NCBI GenBank assembly: GCA_035487295.1
Contig: DATHMH010000023.1
Location: 105,495 to 169,494, forward strand
DNA from: QIAW01 sp035487295
Lineage (GTDB): Bacteria; Acidobacteriota; Terriglobia; Terriglobales; Acidobacteriaceae
DNA length: 64,000 nt
Direction: 5' to 3'
Shown here piece by piece: positions 44,739-53,829 of this stretch. The first letter of the stretch is position 1, and each line of letters starts with the position of its first letter. Under the pieces are notes generated by a model. That model saw only the letters and a program-made list of their open reading frames with translations. It made no database searches and had not been told where the DNA came from. The position numbers and the translations under genes are program-made.

Positions 44739-46568
44739 ATGGGCACAATGAAACAAACCGGTTCCTCTGTCTCACTTACCACCAATAAACATCTGCTCAA
44801 GTGGGTGGAGAAAACGGCCGAGATGACCAAGCCTTCCGCGATTCATTGGGTGGATGGTTCGCAGGAGGAGTACGACTGGCTCTGTAGCCAGATGGTTGAA
44901 GGCCGAACGCTCGTCAAGTTGAACCAGAAATTGTGGCCTGGCTGCTACTACGCGCGCTCGCATCCAAGCGATGTTGCCCGCGTTGAGGACCGCACATTTA
45001 TCTGCTCTCTGGCAAAAGACAACGCCGGCCCCACCAATAACTGGGAAAACCCATTCGTTATGCGCAGAAAGTTAAGAGCGCTGTTCGACGGCTCCATGCG
45101 CGGACGCACCATGTACGTGCTGCCATTCTGCATGGGCCCGCTCGATTCGCCGGTGGCGCAAATCGGAGTGCAACTCACCGACTCGCCTTACGTCGTGGCC
45201 AGCATGCGCATCATGGCCCGCATTGGCCTGCCGGTATTCCGTGAAATTGATAAAGACGAGAAGCGCGTGGTGGCCTGCCTGCACAGCGTCGGAGCGCCGC
45301 TTGCCCCCGGCCAGGAGGATGTCCCCTGGCCCTGTAACCAGGAAAAATACATCGTGCACTTTCCGGAGACGCGAGAGATATGGTCTTACGGTTCCGGTTA
45401 CGGTGGAAACGCGCTTCTGGGGAAAAAATGCCTGGGTCTGCGCATCGCCTCCAACATCGCGCACGACGAAGGCTGGATGGCCGAGCACATGACCATTGTC
45501 GGTGTGGAAGATCCCAGGGGCGAGAAGACCTACGTTGCCGCGGCATTCCCCAGTTCATGTGGAAAGACAAACTTCGCCATGATGATTCCACCCAGAGGAT
45601 TTGAGGGATGGAAGATCTGGACTGTGGGCGATGACATCGCCTGGATTCGTCCCGACGAACACGGACAGTTGCGCGCCATCAATCCCGAGACCGGATTTTT
45701 TGGTGTCGCCCCCGGCACCTCGGTCAAAACCAACCCTAATGCCATGGCCACGCTTGCAAAGAACACCATCTTTACCAATGTCGGCCTCACCCCTGAAGGC
45801 GGAGTGTGGTGGGAGGGCATGACCGACGAGCCTCCTGCCGAGTGTCTGGATTGGCAGGGCAAGAGATGGACGCCGCAAATTGCAAGAGAGACCGGCACGA
45901 AGGCTGCACACCCTAATGCACGTTTCACCGCGCCGGCTGCGCAGTGTCCGACGATTGATGCGGCCTGGCAAGATCCGCAAGGTGTGCCCATCAGCGCCAT
46001 CATCTTCGGTGGCCGCCGCGCTGCCACCATTCCACTGATTTACCAGGCGTTCAATTGGAGCGCCGGCGTCTACATGGGCGCTACCTTGGGCTCAGAGACG
46101 ACCGCGGCTGCCGGCGGAACTCTGAACAAGGTGCGCCGCGACCCTATGGCCATGCTGCCGTTTTGCGGATATCACATGGGCGATTACTTTCGCCACTGGA
46201 TCAAGATGCAGCGCTCGCTCACCGTCACGCCTCGTATTTTTCACGTCAATTGGTTCAGAAGAGACGCGCAGGGCAACTTCCTATGGCCCGGCTATGGTCA
46301 AAACATGCGCGTTCTCAAGTGGATTGTTGACCGTGTTCGCGGCCGCTCCCAGGCCCAGGAAACCCGCATCGGCTGGACGCCGCACTACAAGGATATCGAC
46401 TGGCATGGGCTCGACTTTCCAGAGGAAAAATTCAAGGAACTGCAAGCTGTAGACAAGGCCGCCTGGCGCTCCGAGGTCATGGCCCATGAAGAGCTCTTCA
46501 TCGAGCTGCACTCGCACCTGCCGCCTGAGATGATTTACGAGCGTGAATTGCTGATCTGCCGCCTTTGA
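44739..46568 (+). CDS. pckG: Phosphoenolpyruvate carboxykinase (GTP)
   Basis: Decarboxylates and phosphorylates oxaloacetate to PEP in gluconeogenesis. 609 residues, the GTP-type length. The hyper-reactive Cys and P-loop are in FPSSCGKTNFAMMIPP, the metal/OAA site in GYGGNALLGKKCLGLRIAS, and guanine-binding residues lie in the C-terminal half (NWFRRDAQGNFLWPGYGQNM). GAAGGAAAT lies before the ATG. Together with yvcK it points to gluconeogenic capability. Confidence 0.97.
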   Translation: MGTMKQTGSSVSLTTNKHLLKWVEKTAEMTKPSAIHWVDGSQEEYDWLCSQMVEGRTLVKLNQKLWPGCYYARSHPSDVARVEDRTFICSLAKDNAGPTNNWENPFVMRRKLRALFDGSMRGRTMYVLPFCMGPLDSPVAQIGVQLTDSPYVVASMRIMARIGLPVFREIDKDEKRVVACLHSVGAPLAPGQEDVPWPCNQEKYIVHFPETREIWSYGSGYGGNALLGKKCLGLRIASNIAHDEGWMAEHMTIVGVEDPRGEKTYVAAAFPSSCGKTNFAMMIPPRGFEGWKIWTVGDDIAWIRPDEHGQLRAINPETGFFGVAPGTSVKTNPNAMATLAKNTIFTNVGLTPEGGVWWEGMTDEPPAECLDWQGKRWTPQIARETGTKAAHPNARFTAPAAQCPTIDAAWQDPQGVPISAIIFGGRRAATIPLIYQAFNWSAGVYMGATLGSETTAAAGGTLNKVRRDPMAMLPFCGYHMGDYFRHWIKMQRSLTVTPRIFHVNWFRRDAQGNFLWPGYGQNMRVLKWIVDRVRGRSQAQETRIGWTPHYKDIDWHGLDFPEEKFKELQAVDKAAWRSEVMAHEELFIELHSHLPPEMIYERELLICRL

Positions 46569-46785
46569 TCTTTACCGTATGCCGGCAGAATTATTGCGGT
46601 TCCTTCATTGCTGGGAAATTTCTTGCACTTCGGACATGGGTCAAACGGCCCGGCTTCGGCGCTGCGGTGTTCCTCGTAAACCGATGGCACGGGAGCAGCC
46701 TTGGAGTCCTCGTGATTTTAGGAAGGTTGGCGCAAAACCGCTATGGAAGCTTCAAATTGTTTGTTCGTACGCTGCCTGGCCTTTG

Positions 46786-46794
46786 TGCTATGAT
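46786..46794 (+). promoter_or_regulatory. Extended -10 promoter of the cold-shock gene
   Basis: TGCTATGAT (TG, one base, TATGAT) in the 337-base gap 46569-46905, with no recognisable -35. Transcription from here leaves a leader of about 105 bases before the ATG, consistent with the long leaders typical of cold-shock messages. No other feature seen in the gap. Confidence 0.5.
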
Positions 46795-46905
46795 CAGGGT
46801 ACGTAAAATTTGAATTGGTTGTGAGCAGTTCTCGCCTGATTAACAGCCCTGCCCTGCAGTATCTTCCGACTCATTTCAACGTAAATCGACTTAAAGGAAA
46901 ACACA

Positions 46906-47106
46906 ATGGAACAAGGTACAGTAAAGTGGTTTAACGACTCAAAAGGGTTTGGCTTTATCAGCCGCCAGAGTGGCGAAGATGTTTTTGTGCATCATACGGC
47001 CATCCAGAGCAACGGCTTTCGCAGCCTGCAAGAAGGCCAGTCCGTTCAATTCAGCGTGGTCAAAGGTCCCAAGGGGCTCCAGGCTGAGAATGTACAGGTA
47101 CTTTAG
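46906..47106 (+). CDS. Cold-shock domain protein
   Basis: 66 residues, complete OB-fold. RNP1-like GFGFI and RNP2-like VFVHHTA motifs are visible in KWFNDSKGFGFISRQ and EDVFVHHTAI. It binds single-stranded RNA/DNA and acts as an RNA chaperone. The 5' leader is long (see the promoter entry) and a terminator lies just downstream. Neighbours include an RRM protein and an RpoD-type sigma, an RNA-biology group. Confidence 0.96.
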   Translation: MEQGTVKWFNDSKGFGFISRQSGEDVFVHHTAIQSNGFRSLQEGQSVQFSVVKGPKGLQAENVQVL

Positions 47107-47120
47107 CCGTTAGCTTTTGA

Positions 47121-47150
47121 GGCGGCTGCGTGTCAGTCGCCTTTCTCGCT
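47121..47150 (+). terminator. Intrinsic terminator of the cold-shock gene
   Basis: GGCGGCTG-cgtgt-CAGTCGCC (one G-U pair) followed by TTTCTCGCTT, 15 bases past the stop codon. Confidence 0.7.
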
Positions 47151-47305
47151 TATCATTATCCCTCCGGACTTTCGTTTCTTCTGTCACGGCGGGCCGTCCG
47201 ATTCAAGATTGGACAGCATGAGTCTATGAATTTTTGCAAGAGCCATTGGAATCCCTCGTCCCCTAGAGGCCTCCATTTGCAAACCGTAAGCCAGGAGAAA
47301 CGCCC

Positions 47306-47605
47306 ATGAAAAAAATTTATGTCGGAAACTTGAATCTGCTGACCAATGCAACCCAGGTGCAAACGGCATTTGAAAGCTACGGGAGAGTGCTTAAGGCCGG
47401 AATTCTGCGCAGCCATAATACCGGCGACTCCCTGGGGTTCGCCTATGTGCTCATGAACAACGACCACGAGGGAAACGAAGCCATCCAGGGGCTCAATGGC
47501 GCAGACCTAGACGGCAGGCCGATGGACGTGCAAGAGGCGCTTCCCCCGGAAGAACGTAATAAAAATGAAAGCCGTTTTCATGGCATGAAATTGCGCCCGC
47601 GTTGA
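47306..47605 (+). CDS. RRM-type RNA-binding protein
   Basis: 99 residues with one RNA recognition motif: RNP2 is KKIYVGNLNL, RNP1 is degenerate (DSLGFAYVLMNN, with Leu replacing an Arg/Lys and Ala replacing Gly). Such single-RRM proteins are small cold-induced RNA-binding proteins in several phyla. A second, canonical RRM gene occurs at 57323. The polar tail has several Arg and Lys residues. It precedes the sigma-factor gene by 21 bases. Confidence 0.85.
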   Translation: MKKIYVGNLNLLTNATQVQTAFESYGRVLKAGILRSHNTGDSLGFAYVLMNNDHEGNEAIQGLNGADLDGRPMDVQEALPPEERNKNESRFHGMKLRPR

Positions 47606-47626
47606 TCGATTCCCAAAAGGAACACC

Positions 47627-49333
47627 ATGGATCCCAGCACAAGCAACGATGGAGCGGAGGCAGGTATTAAAAAATTCATTCATGCAGAAAAAGACAACAA
47701 CCATCTCGAGGAGGATGAGATGCCCGGCCTGATTTCACACGATCCCCATTCTTCTGAAGACCTGGATGATCTCTTCGCCACCCTAGGCGCCCAGGGTATT
47801 GATGTGCTCGAGCGCCGGCCGCTCTTGCCGTCTGCGGCCAACGGAACGGGGTTTGAGAGAGATGGCGAGAGCGGCGAGGAAATCGACCTTGATTTGGCCG
47901 CCAGCGCTCCCGAGAAGACCGACGACCCCATACGTATTTACCTGCGGCAGATGGGCATGGTGGACCTGCTCACCCGCGAAGGCGAAGTCGAACTAGCGAA
48001 ACGCATCGAGCGCGGGCACTTGTGCGTGGTCAAGGCGCTTTCACGCTCGCCGGTGGTGATCCGCCATATTCTTGCCATGGGCGAGAACCTGAAGCGGGGT
48101 ACAGGTTCCCTCAAAGAGATGGTCGTCTTCGAGGAAGAAGATGTCACGGAAGACGTTTTGCAACGCCGCCTCAAGGACTTCACCCGCCGCATTGACGAGA
48201 TGCAGAAGCACTATCAAAAAGCAAACCTGCTTGCCCAGCGATTGCCGGCCATTCCGGCGGGAAAGAAAGCGCCCGAATACCGCCGCTGCCGCTACCGCAT
48301 GGGCCGTGAGATCGTTCGCATCTCACGCCTGATCTGCAAGCTGGGGCTTAGCAAATCTGAACTCAAGCGCCTGAGCGACCGGATAACAACAACCGTGGAC
48401 GTCATGCGCTCACTCGAATACGAGCTCAACAAGCTGGAAAAGAAGATGGCTGCCACGCGCAGCGAAGAGCTGCAAAAAGAATACCGTAAGTCGGAACGGC
48501 AGCATCGCCATGACCTGGCAAGACTGGAAGGCGATGCCGGAGTGAGTTTTCAAGACTTGCAGCACACGAAACGCAAAATCGTTCAGGCCACGATTGATGC
48601 AGATCGGGCGAAACATGAGCTCATTGAAGCCAACTTACGCCTGGTGGTTTCCATCGCCAAGAAATACATGAACCGGGGTCTTCATCTCCTCGACTTGATT
48701 CAGGAAGGCAATCTGGGGGTCATGAAGGCGGTCGATAAGTTTGAATATCGCCGTGGTTATAAATTTTCAACCTACGCCACCTGGTGGATTCGCCAGGCGA
48801 TCTCCCGCGCCATAGCCGATCAGGCGCGCACGATCCGCCTGCCGGTGCACATGTACGAGGTGGTGAACAAGGTGAACCGCATCTCCCGCAAGCTGGTCCA
48901 GGAACTGGGCCGCGAACCTACCACGGAAGAGATCGCCAGGCAGATGGACATCCCCGCGGCCAAAGTGCGCAAAGCGCAGAAGATCGCCCAGTTGCCGATC
49001 TCGCTGGAGACGCCGATGGGCGAAGATGGGAATTCCCATCTCGGCGACCTCATTGAAAACCACAGCGATGTTTCACCGGCAGAGGCCATCATCAAAGTGG
49101 ATATGCGGGAACAGACAGCCCACGTACTGCACACGCTGAGCGTGCGGGAAGAGAAGGTGGTCAGTATGCGCTTCGGCCTGGAAGATGGCTCCGAGCACAC
49201 GCTGGAAGAGATTGGCAAGGTGTTCGCACTCACCCGCGAACGCATCCGTCAAATCGAAGCCAAGGCCTTACGCAAACTGCGCAAGCCCGCGCACTCTCGC
49301 AGACTCAGGGCATTTCTGGATGACAGCCACTAA
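47627..49333 (+). CDS. RpoD-type RNA polymerase sigma factor
   Basis: 568 residues. Region 1.2 (DPIRIYLRQMGMVDLLTREG), the non-conserved region (about 190-310), region 2.1-2.4 (LRLVVSIAKKYMNRGLHLLD, GYKFSTYATWWIRQAISRAI), region 3 and region 4 (LEEIGKVFALTRERIRQIEA) are all in place, so it is a primary-type sigma. Whether it is the housekeeping RpoD or one of several paralogues cannot be told; the N-terminal region 1.1 is short and acidic. The ATG lies 21 bases past the RRM gene with AAAGGAA upstream. Confidence 0.94.
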   Translation: MDPSTSNDGAEAGIKKFIHAEKDNNHLEEDEMPGLISHDPHSSEDLDDLFATLGAQGIDVLERRPLLPSAANGTGFERDGESGEEIDLDLAASAPEKTDDPIRIYLRQMGMVDLLTREGEVELAKRIERGHLCVVKALSRSPVVIRHILAMGENLKRGTGSLKEMVVFEEEDVTEDVLQRRLKDFTRRIDEMQKHYQKANLLAQRLPAIPAGKKAPEYRRCRYRMGREIVRISRLICKLGLSKSELKRLSDRITTTVDVMRSLEYELNKLEKKMAATRSEELQKEYRKSERQHRHDLARLEGDAGVSFQDLQHTKRKIVQATIDADRAKHELIEANLRLVVSIAKKYMNRGLHLLDLIQEGNLGVMKAVDKFEYRRGYKFSTYATWWIRQAISRAIADQARTIRLPVHMYEVVNKVNRISRKLVQELGREPTTEEIARQMDIPAAKVRKAQKIAQLPISLETPMGEDGNSHLGDLIENHSDVSPAEAIIKVDMREQTAHVLHTLSVREEKVVSMRFGLEDGSEHTLEEIGKVFALTRERIRQIEAKALRKLRKPAHSRRLRAFLDDSH

Positions 49334-49401
49334 GAGCTCCGGACTTCAATTCCAGATCGGCGAACAGAGCTCAAGCCGGGTCCATCAAAGTGCTTTTTAC
49401 G

Positions 49402-49572
49402 CTATCGAGCCGTGATTAATTGGAAGCCGGGACGATTCTGGAACCTGCCTGGTTTCGATTCAATGTAAGACGAAAAGACATCCAGACCGGTGTATTCTCC
49501 TTCGTTGGTGCACTTGTAACAATGCACATCGAACCGAACCGGGGGCCTATATTCCTGCTGCCTCTCTTCCAT
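49402..49572 (-). CDS. Hypothetical small protein, weak
   Basis: 56 residues from an internal ATG, MEERQQEYRPPVRFDVHCYK and CTNEGEYTGLDVFSSYIE; two Cys lie as CYKC. No clear ribosome site. This is the only candidate in the 463-base gap 49334-49796, and it may be spurious. Confidence 0.25.
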   Translation of the reverse strand: MEERQQEYRPPVRFDVHCYKCTNEGEYTGLDVFSSYIESKPGRFQNRPGFQLITAR

Positions 49573-49796
49573 CGTCTTCAGTTCGACTAGAGAGCACTTG
49601 TACGAGCGCCTCAATCATGTCATAGAAGCATCCTCAACGGAACAGTTGTTCAAAATATGAGCGATTTTGAACAGATTGTTTTCTGCTCTGAGTTTAGAAT
49701 TCAATTCGTCAAGTGATTCATAGGTGCGTTTCGGGAAGGATACCCGCCTCCATCTGTGCAAATTGCGCTTCCCCAGCATCTGAAAGGCGGCCAAGC

Positions 49797-50675
49797 ATGA
49801 AAGTTAGTATCCAAAGATGTCTTTGTTCCCTGATCGTTTGCTTAGTTTTTTCGCACGTTCCTGTAATCGCCCAATCGGTTGAGTCTGAGCAGGAGCGAAA
49901 TCTCTCCGCGTGTAAAAGCGACGTGGGATCATGCGACCTCTCTAGACTGACACAGTCGGAAGCAAGCGAGGTAATTTCTGCCGCTCATCAGCGCAATATC
50001 TCCGATTGCAGGGATGGCGGCAGATCTTGCGACCATTCCCAATTGACTCCGCCGGAAGCGAACGCATTAGCTGTCGCCGAGCATCAGCGTAATATCTCCG
50101 ACTGCATGGATGGTATAGGCTCTTGCGATCACTCCAAGCTTACTCCGTCTGAGGCCAGGGATGTGGCCGTCGCTGAACACCAGCGTAATACCTCCAACTG
50201 CAGTGAGGGCTGGGAAACCTGCGACCATTCCAGACTCACGCCGTCGGAAGCAAAGAATGTGGCCCTCGCCGAACACCAGCGCAACCTCTCCAATTGCACC
50301 AACGATCTAGAATCGTGCGACCATTCCAAACTGACCTCTTCGGAGGCCAGGGATGTGACTATTGCCGAACGTCAGCGTAACCTCTCCAATTGCAGAGATG
50401 ACTGGGGGCTATGCGACAGCTCAAAACTGACTTCATCGGAAGCAACAGGGGTCGCCACTGCCGAGCATCAACGCAATCTCTCGAATTGCCGGAAGGGCGG
50501 AGCGGCTTGCGACTACTCCCAATTAACTCAATCGGAAACTAAGGCACTGGCCGCGGCAGAGCACCTGCGTAATTACACCGCATGCCGCAAAGGATATGGC
50601 TATTGCGATCGTTCTCAGCTCACACCATCGGAAGCAAGTACGATTCCAGCCGAACCCCAAGCGGCGCCTCGCTAG
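49797..50675 (+). CDS. Secreted protein of eight 32-residue Cys-containing repeats
   Basis: 292 residues from the ATG at 49797 (signal peptide MKVSIQRCLCSLIVCLVFSH). After the signal the protein is eight tandem repeats of 32 residues. The consensus within a repeat is EHQRN-x-S-(D/N)-C, about seven variable residues, CDHS(K/Q)LT-x-SEA, then four to six residues such as DVAVA. Each repeat has two Cys eight residues apart or less, so disulfides or metal binding are possible. The repeats are more divergent in the last copy (HLRNYTACRKGYGYCDRS). I do not recognise the family; function unknown. Export is to the periplasm or outside. Confidence 0.8.
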   Translation: MKVSIQRCLCSLIVCLVFSHVPVIAQSVESEQERNLSACKSDVGSCDLSRLTQSEASEVISAAHQRNISDCRDGGRSCDHSQLTPPEANALAVAEHQRNISDCMDGIGSCDHSKLTPSEARDVAVAEHQRNTSNCSEGWETCDHSRLTPSEAKNVALAEHQRNLSNCTNDLESCDHSKLTSSEARDVTIAERQRNLSNCRDDWGLCDSSKLTSSEATGVATAEHQRNLSNCRKGGAACDYSQLTQSETKALAAAEHLRNYTACRKGYGYCDRSQLTPSEASTIPAEPQAAPR

Positions 50676-50705
50676 GTAATCATTGGAAGCTTCTTCCAGC
50701 GTTGC

Positions 50706-51059
50706 TTAGAGCGACTCGTTCGGCGGGGCGGAGTCAATGATAGAAGCAACAGAAAGCCGCGGGCTGGTCCTTAATAACGCCAGAGAGAACAGGAACATCA
50801 TGAGGCACATTGCATCCAGCAATAGAAAAGCTCCACGGGAAAGCGCAACCGGCACGACCGGATTAAAGAGTAAAGCAATTCCGAAAAATCCAGCCGCCCA
50901 GAAGCGTTTGTTCTCGCGAATCGCCTGCACGAATACCAGTCCCGCCGCCACACATACGATCAATTGCACCGGCATTCGGGAGCCCGGCAAAGAATACCGG
51001 GAAAATACTGCCACGATCAACGCGACCACAGAAACCCACTTCATAATTTGCGTTAACAT
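50706..51059 (-). CDS. Small integral membrane protein
   Basis: 117 residues with three or four transmembrane segments (VVALIVAVFSRYSL, VQLIVCVAAGLVFVQAIREN, WAAGFFGIALLFNPVVPVAL, LLLDAMCLMMFLFSLALLR). GAGG precedes the ATG. Resembles small DUF6804-like membrane proteins by layout only. Function unknown. Confidence 0.7.
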   Translation of the reverse strand: MLTQIMKWVSVVALIVAVFSRYSLPGSRMPVQLIVCVAAGLVFVQAIRENKRFWAAGFFGIALLFNPVVPVALSRGAFLLLDAMCLMMFLFSLALLRTSPRLSVASIIDSAPPNESL

Positions 51060-51143
51060 GCGAACCTCAATTCTCTAACCCGTACGAAAAAAAATGGGAG
51101 GTGGAGTTGCCCCTCCCCAATGACAAAGTTTCTAATACAACCT

Positions 51144-51521
51144 TCAGACTGTTGCTACGGCTTTGTTTACGCCTGCAGGCACTGCGCTAACCGGAATAGG
51201 ACCTGGCGCCGCACCGGCAGTGGTCTTATGGAAAGTCGAGTGAATAACCTCGGAGATGCGAACCTTGGGCGTTCCATCAATCACTTTTGCCAAAATCCTC
51301 AGGACTTCCGAATACGCGGTGCTGTTGTAGGCTTCCGCGTTTTCCTCGTTGTCCCACAGGCTGATTGCAATCACTTCAGATCCGCCGGGGATGGAGAACG
51401 TAATTTCGTCTTGAAAGCCCTTCTGCTTGCGAAGCACTGGCACCACTTCTTTTTCAAAGGTCTGGGTAAAATCGGCGAGAACGTTGGGCTTCAGATGGAT
51501 GGAGATATTGCGTGCAAACAT
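51144..51521 (-). CDS. ABM (antibiotic biosynthesis monooxygenase)-like domain protein
   Basis: 125 residues. A dimeric ferredoxin-like ABM fold is suggested by MFARNISIHLKPNVLADFTQ, EKEVVPVLRKQKGFQDEITF, EVIAISLWDNEENAEAYNST; the Pro/Ala/Val-rich C-terminus is a low-complexity extension. An AAGGAGGT Shine-Dalgarno precedes the ATG. Its promoter and leader are shared with the unknown gene at 54596-55027. Confidence 0.8.
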   Translation of the reverse strand: MFARNISIHLKPNVLADFTQTFEKEVVPVLRKQKGFQDEITFSIPGGSEVIAISLWDNEENAEAYNSTAYSEVLRILAKVIDGTPKVRISEVIHSTFHKTTAGAAPGPIPVSAVPAGVNKAVATV

Positions 51522-51560
51522 GTCAACCTCCTTCAGGGTTGTTGGGTAACTAAGAGGAAG

Positions 51561-51601
51561 AACTTCAGATGGACTGACTTAGTTCAGAGGACCTGAAAGA
51601 G
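51561..51601 (-). ncRNA. Conserved 41-nt 5' leader element, copy 1
   Basis: 36 of 41 bases equal the element at 55073-55113, with no indels. On the minus strand it begins CTCTTTCAGG and ends ATCTGAAGTT; UUUCAG can pair with CUGAAG and CUGA with UCAG around an ACUAAG loop. It starts about 21 bases after the predicted transcription start and about 40 before the ATG of the ABM gene. Confidence 0.55.
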
Positions 51602-51628
51602 GAGAAGAGGTGCTTTACCTCACTACCT

Positions 51629-51657
51629 ATGCTATCCGAGCCTCCTCGTATTGTCAA
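51629..51657 (-). promoter_or_regulatory. Promoter of the ABM-domain gene
   Basis: TTGACA (51657-51652), 17-base spacer, TAGCAT (51634-51629). It sits at the same distance from the leader element as at the second copy. Confidence 0.65.
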
Positions 51658-51729
51658 TAGCTTTAAGAAAACACGCCAAGAACAACTATTTCTAATTATT
51701 GTGCATGACCCCGGCATCAGGGAGAACGG

Positions 51730-51912
51730 TCAGACGCAGCCGCCTTTGGACCGACAACTTGCCGGCAGTCTTTTCTGTTTGCCCATGAACTGTAAAAATA
51801 GAAGAGCAACCGTAAGCCAGGTCAACCACCATACAAGTAGGTTCGCAGGAGAGTTCCTCATGCTGAGGCTTACAAGCCCAAGGACGAGAATCATAAAAGT
51901 TGTGAGAATCAT
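51730..51912 (-). CDS. Small hydrophobic protein
   Basis: 60 residues from an internal ATG with GGTGGAT just upstream. Two transmembrane stretches (MILTTFMILVLGLVSLSMRN and LLVWWLTWLTVALLFLQFMG) and a basic Cys-containing tail. A longer frame starts at 51996 but lacks a ribosome site. Function unknown. Confidence 0.5.
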   Translation of the reverse strand: MILTTFMILVLGLVSLSMRNSPANLLVWWLTWLTVALLFLQFMGKQKRLPASCRSKGGCV

Positions 51913-52078
51913 ATCCACCGCCTGTGCTCGCTGAGAGCACGCGCATAAAACAATCTTATGGAACTCGGACTTGCCCGTCTGCTCAAGAATGCTCACATTT
52001 AAAAACGCTGATTATAAGCAAATTCCCTCTCACTGGGCGTAGAATTCTCATAATTATTCTTTAAACACTGGGAGGGAC

Positions 52079-52732
52079 ATGCCGAAGATCCGAGTTCCGT
52101 CGTTCGATCCAAAAGTATTTCTGGCCAGTATTGGTCGCGGAAGAAGGATCCTGGAATTTGGCAAGAAACGGGCGATTTTTACCCAGGGCGAGCCCGCCAA
52201 CGCGGTGTTTTATCTTCAGAAAGGCAGGGTAAAGCTTACCGTCGTTTCTTCACGAGGCAAAGAAGCCACAATAGGGATGCTTGGGACGGGAGACTTCTTT
52301 GGCGAAGGATGCATTGCAAATCAGCCGCTTCGCATGGCGACCGCCAGCGCAATCATCGACTGCACCGTGGTCAGAATTGAAAAGAAGGCGATGATGCAGG
52401 TGCTTCACCAACAGCATACATTCTCAGATTTGTTTGTGGCATACCTGGTGTCTCGCAATATCCGGTTTGAAGAGGACCTGATCGATCAGCTTTTCAACTC
52501 CAGCGAAAAACGGCTGGCCCGGATTTTGCTGTTGCTTGCCCGCTTCGGCAAGGAAGGAAAACCGGAGCCACTGGTTCCCAAAATAAGTCAGGAGACGCTG
52601 GCCGAGATGGTTGGCACTACGCGTTCACGGGTGAGCTTCTTCATGAACAGGTTCAGAAAATTAGGGTTTATCAAGTATAACGGCGGGTTGTACGTGCATG
52701 GTTCTCTGCTCAACATCATTCTGCATGACTGA
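52079..52732 (+). CDS. CRP/FNR-family transcriptional regulator
   Basis: 217 residues. The cyclic-nucleotide-type sensor domain (FTQGEPANAVFYLQKGRVKL, GMLGTGDFFGEGCIANQPLR) lacks the usual R-S phosphate-binding pair and the FNR Cys cluster. The C-terminal Crp-type HTH is SQETLAEMVGTTRSRVSFFM and the helix ends FIKYNGGLYVHG. Effector unknown. It stands alone; a shared 17-bp motif (TGTTCACTTTTGAYCAT) lies in the next gap. Confidence 0.92.
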   Translation: MPKIRVPSFDPKVFLASIGRGRRILEFGKKRAIFTQGEPANAVFYLQKGRVKLTVVSSRGKEATIGMLGTGDFFGEGCIANQPLRMATASAIIDCTVVRIEKKAMMQVLHQQHTFSDLFVAYLVSRNIRFEEDLIDQLFNSSEKRLARILLLLARFGKEGKPEPLVPKISQETLAEMVGTTRSRVSFFMNRFRKLGFIKYNGGLYVHGSLLNIILHD

Positions 52733-52951
52733 CTTTCTCGTTGCTGCTTTTCGTTGTCAAGCGGCGGGGCGAGCGCTGTAAACGACCTGTTTTTTTACTT
52801 TCTTGGGGCGTCTTTTGTGTTTTTTGGGTCTTCTGGGCATGCTCAATCGTGGCAGATTTGGCGAATGAATACTGTCCTGAATTGCACAGTTTAATCTCTC
52901 GTGAGATAACCCCTGTTTACCGCGCAACCTAATATGTCAAAATGCCAAAAG

Positions 52952-52968
52952 TGTTCACTTTTGATCAT
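52952..52968. promoter_or_regulatory. Shared motif TGTTCACTTTTGATCAT, copy 1
   Basis: A single Y-position difference from the copy at 55217-55233. Sits in the 533-base gap 52733-53265, where I otherwise see only weak, unsupported short frames. An operator for the neighbouring CRP/FNR protein is possible. Confidence 0.4.
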
Positions 52969-53265
52969 TTCTATATCTTGGAATTAGAGTATTCTTGTCG
53001 TGTTAGGTTGTAACTAGCCGGTCGTCTCGTGAAATGTCAGTATGTTCCCGTCAGGACCGCAGTGTCCAGAAATGCAGATGAAACTAGTACCAATCCCCCA
53101 CTTGACTCCGAAGACCCATCATTGATTTCCACCTTGCGGTGTCGCGATCGAGAGGCTTGACCTCGGCTTGAAGTTTCGGCAACAAACCATAGAAACGGCG
53201 GGTTGACTTGATGGCAGAGCTTTGCTCAGCATTAGCCTGGTGTGCAGGTATGAAAGGCAGGAAGT

Positions 53266-53709
53266 ATGGAATTCGAAAAGGCAATCGCGCTGGCGGTGGT
53301 GTCGTCCTGGGATGAACTGGTTAAAGCCAATGACGCACAATGCACCGTACGTATCGAATACCGCGATATATCAGGCGCCTCGCTGGAATGGCTGAAGGTA
53401 TGGATGGTAAATCAGAACGGGCACTGGGTGCTGGTGTGCAACTACTCAACCCGGGGATCGCATTCCTCTCAAGATCTTCGTTTTCGCTTCGCCAACTCTT
53501 ATCAGTCGGCGACTTTGGCGCAGAGCCTTGATTTCATCATGCAAAATCAGCTTCGCTTCAAGCGCCGCGCAGCGGGCAGTTCCATGAAAGGCATGGTCGA
53601 AATCAGCCTTCCCAATGCGGAAGAACGCGCCAACGCGGATATCTGGAAAAAAGCGGTTACAGATGATCTGGCAAGAGAGAAGTCTACGCCTTACAGCAAA
53701 CGAAATTAA
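53266..53709 (+). CDS. Hypothetical protein
   Basis: 147 residues; no signal peptide or transmembrane stretch. The pattern is mixed alpha/beta with a beta-rich middle (VRIEYRDISGASLEWLKVWM and HWVLVCNYST). AGGAAGT precedes the ATG. I do not recognise it. Confidence 0.55.
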   Translation: MEFEKAIALAVVSSWDELVKANDAQCTVRIEYRDISGASLEWLKVWMVNQNGHWVLVCNYSTRGSHSSQDLRFRFANSYQSATLAQSLDFIMQNQLRFKRRAAGSSMKGMVEISLPNAEERANADIWKKAVTDDLAREKSTPYSKRN

Positions 53710-53829
53710 CCGCGGCGCATCTTATCGAAGTGGCTTGCCATGACCCAGGTTCCCTGAACTTGGAAAACGAGTTTCTCTGCTTTGAGTTGGATCTTTATGC
53801 AACTTCGTTCGAGCCTCAGCAGGCCAGCC

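Noticed and set aside
52741..52932. 63-codon hydrophobic frame after the CRP/FNR gene
   Set aside because: No ribosome site and composition biased by a T/G-rich stretch.
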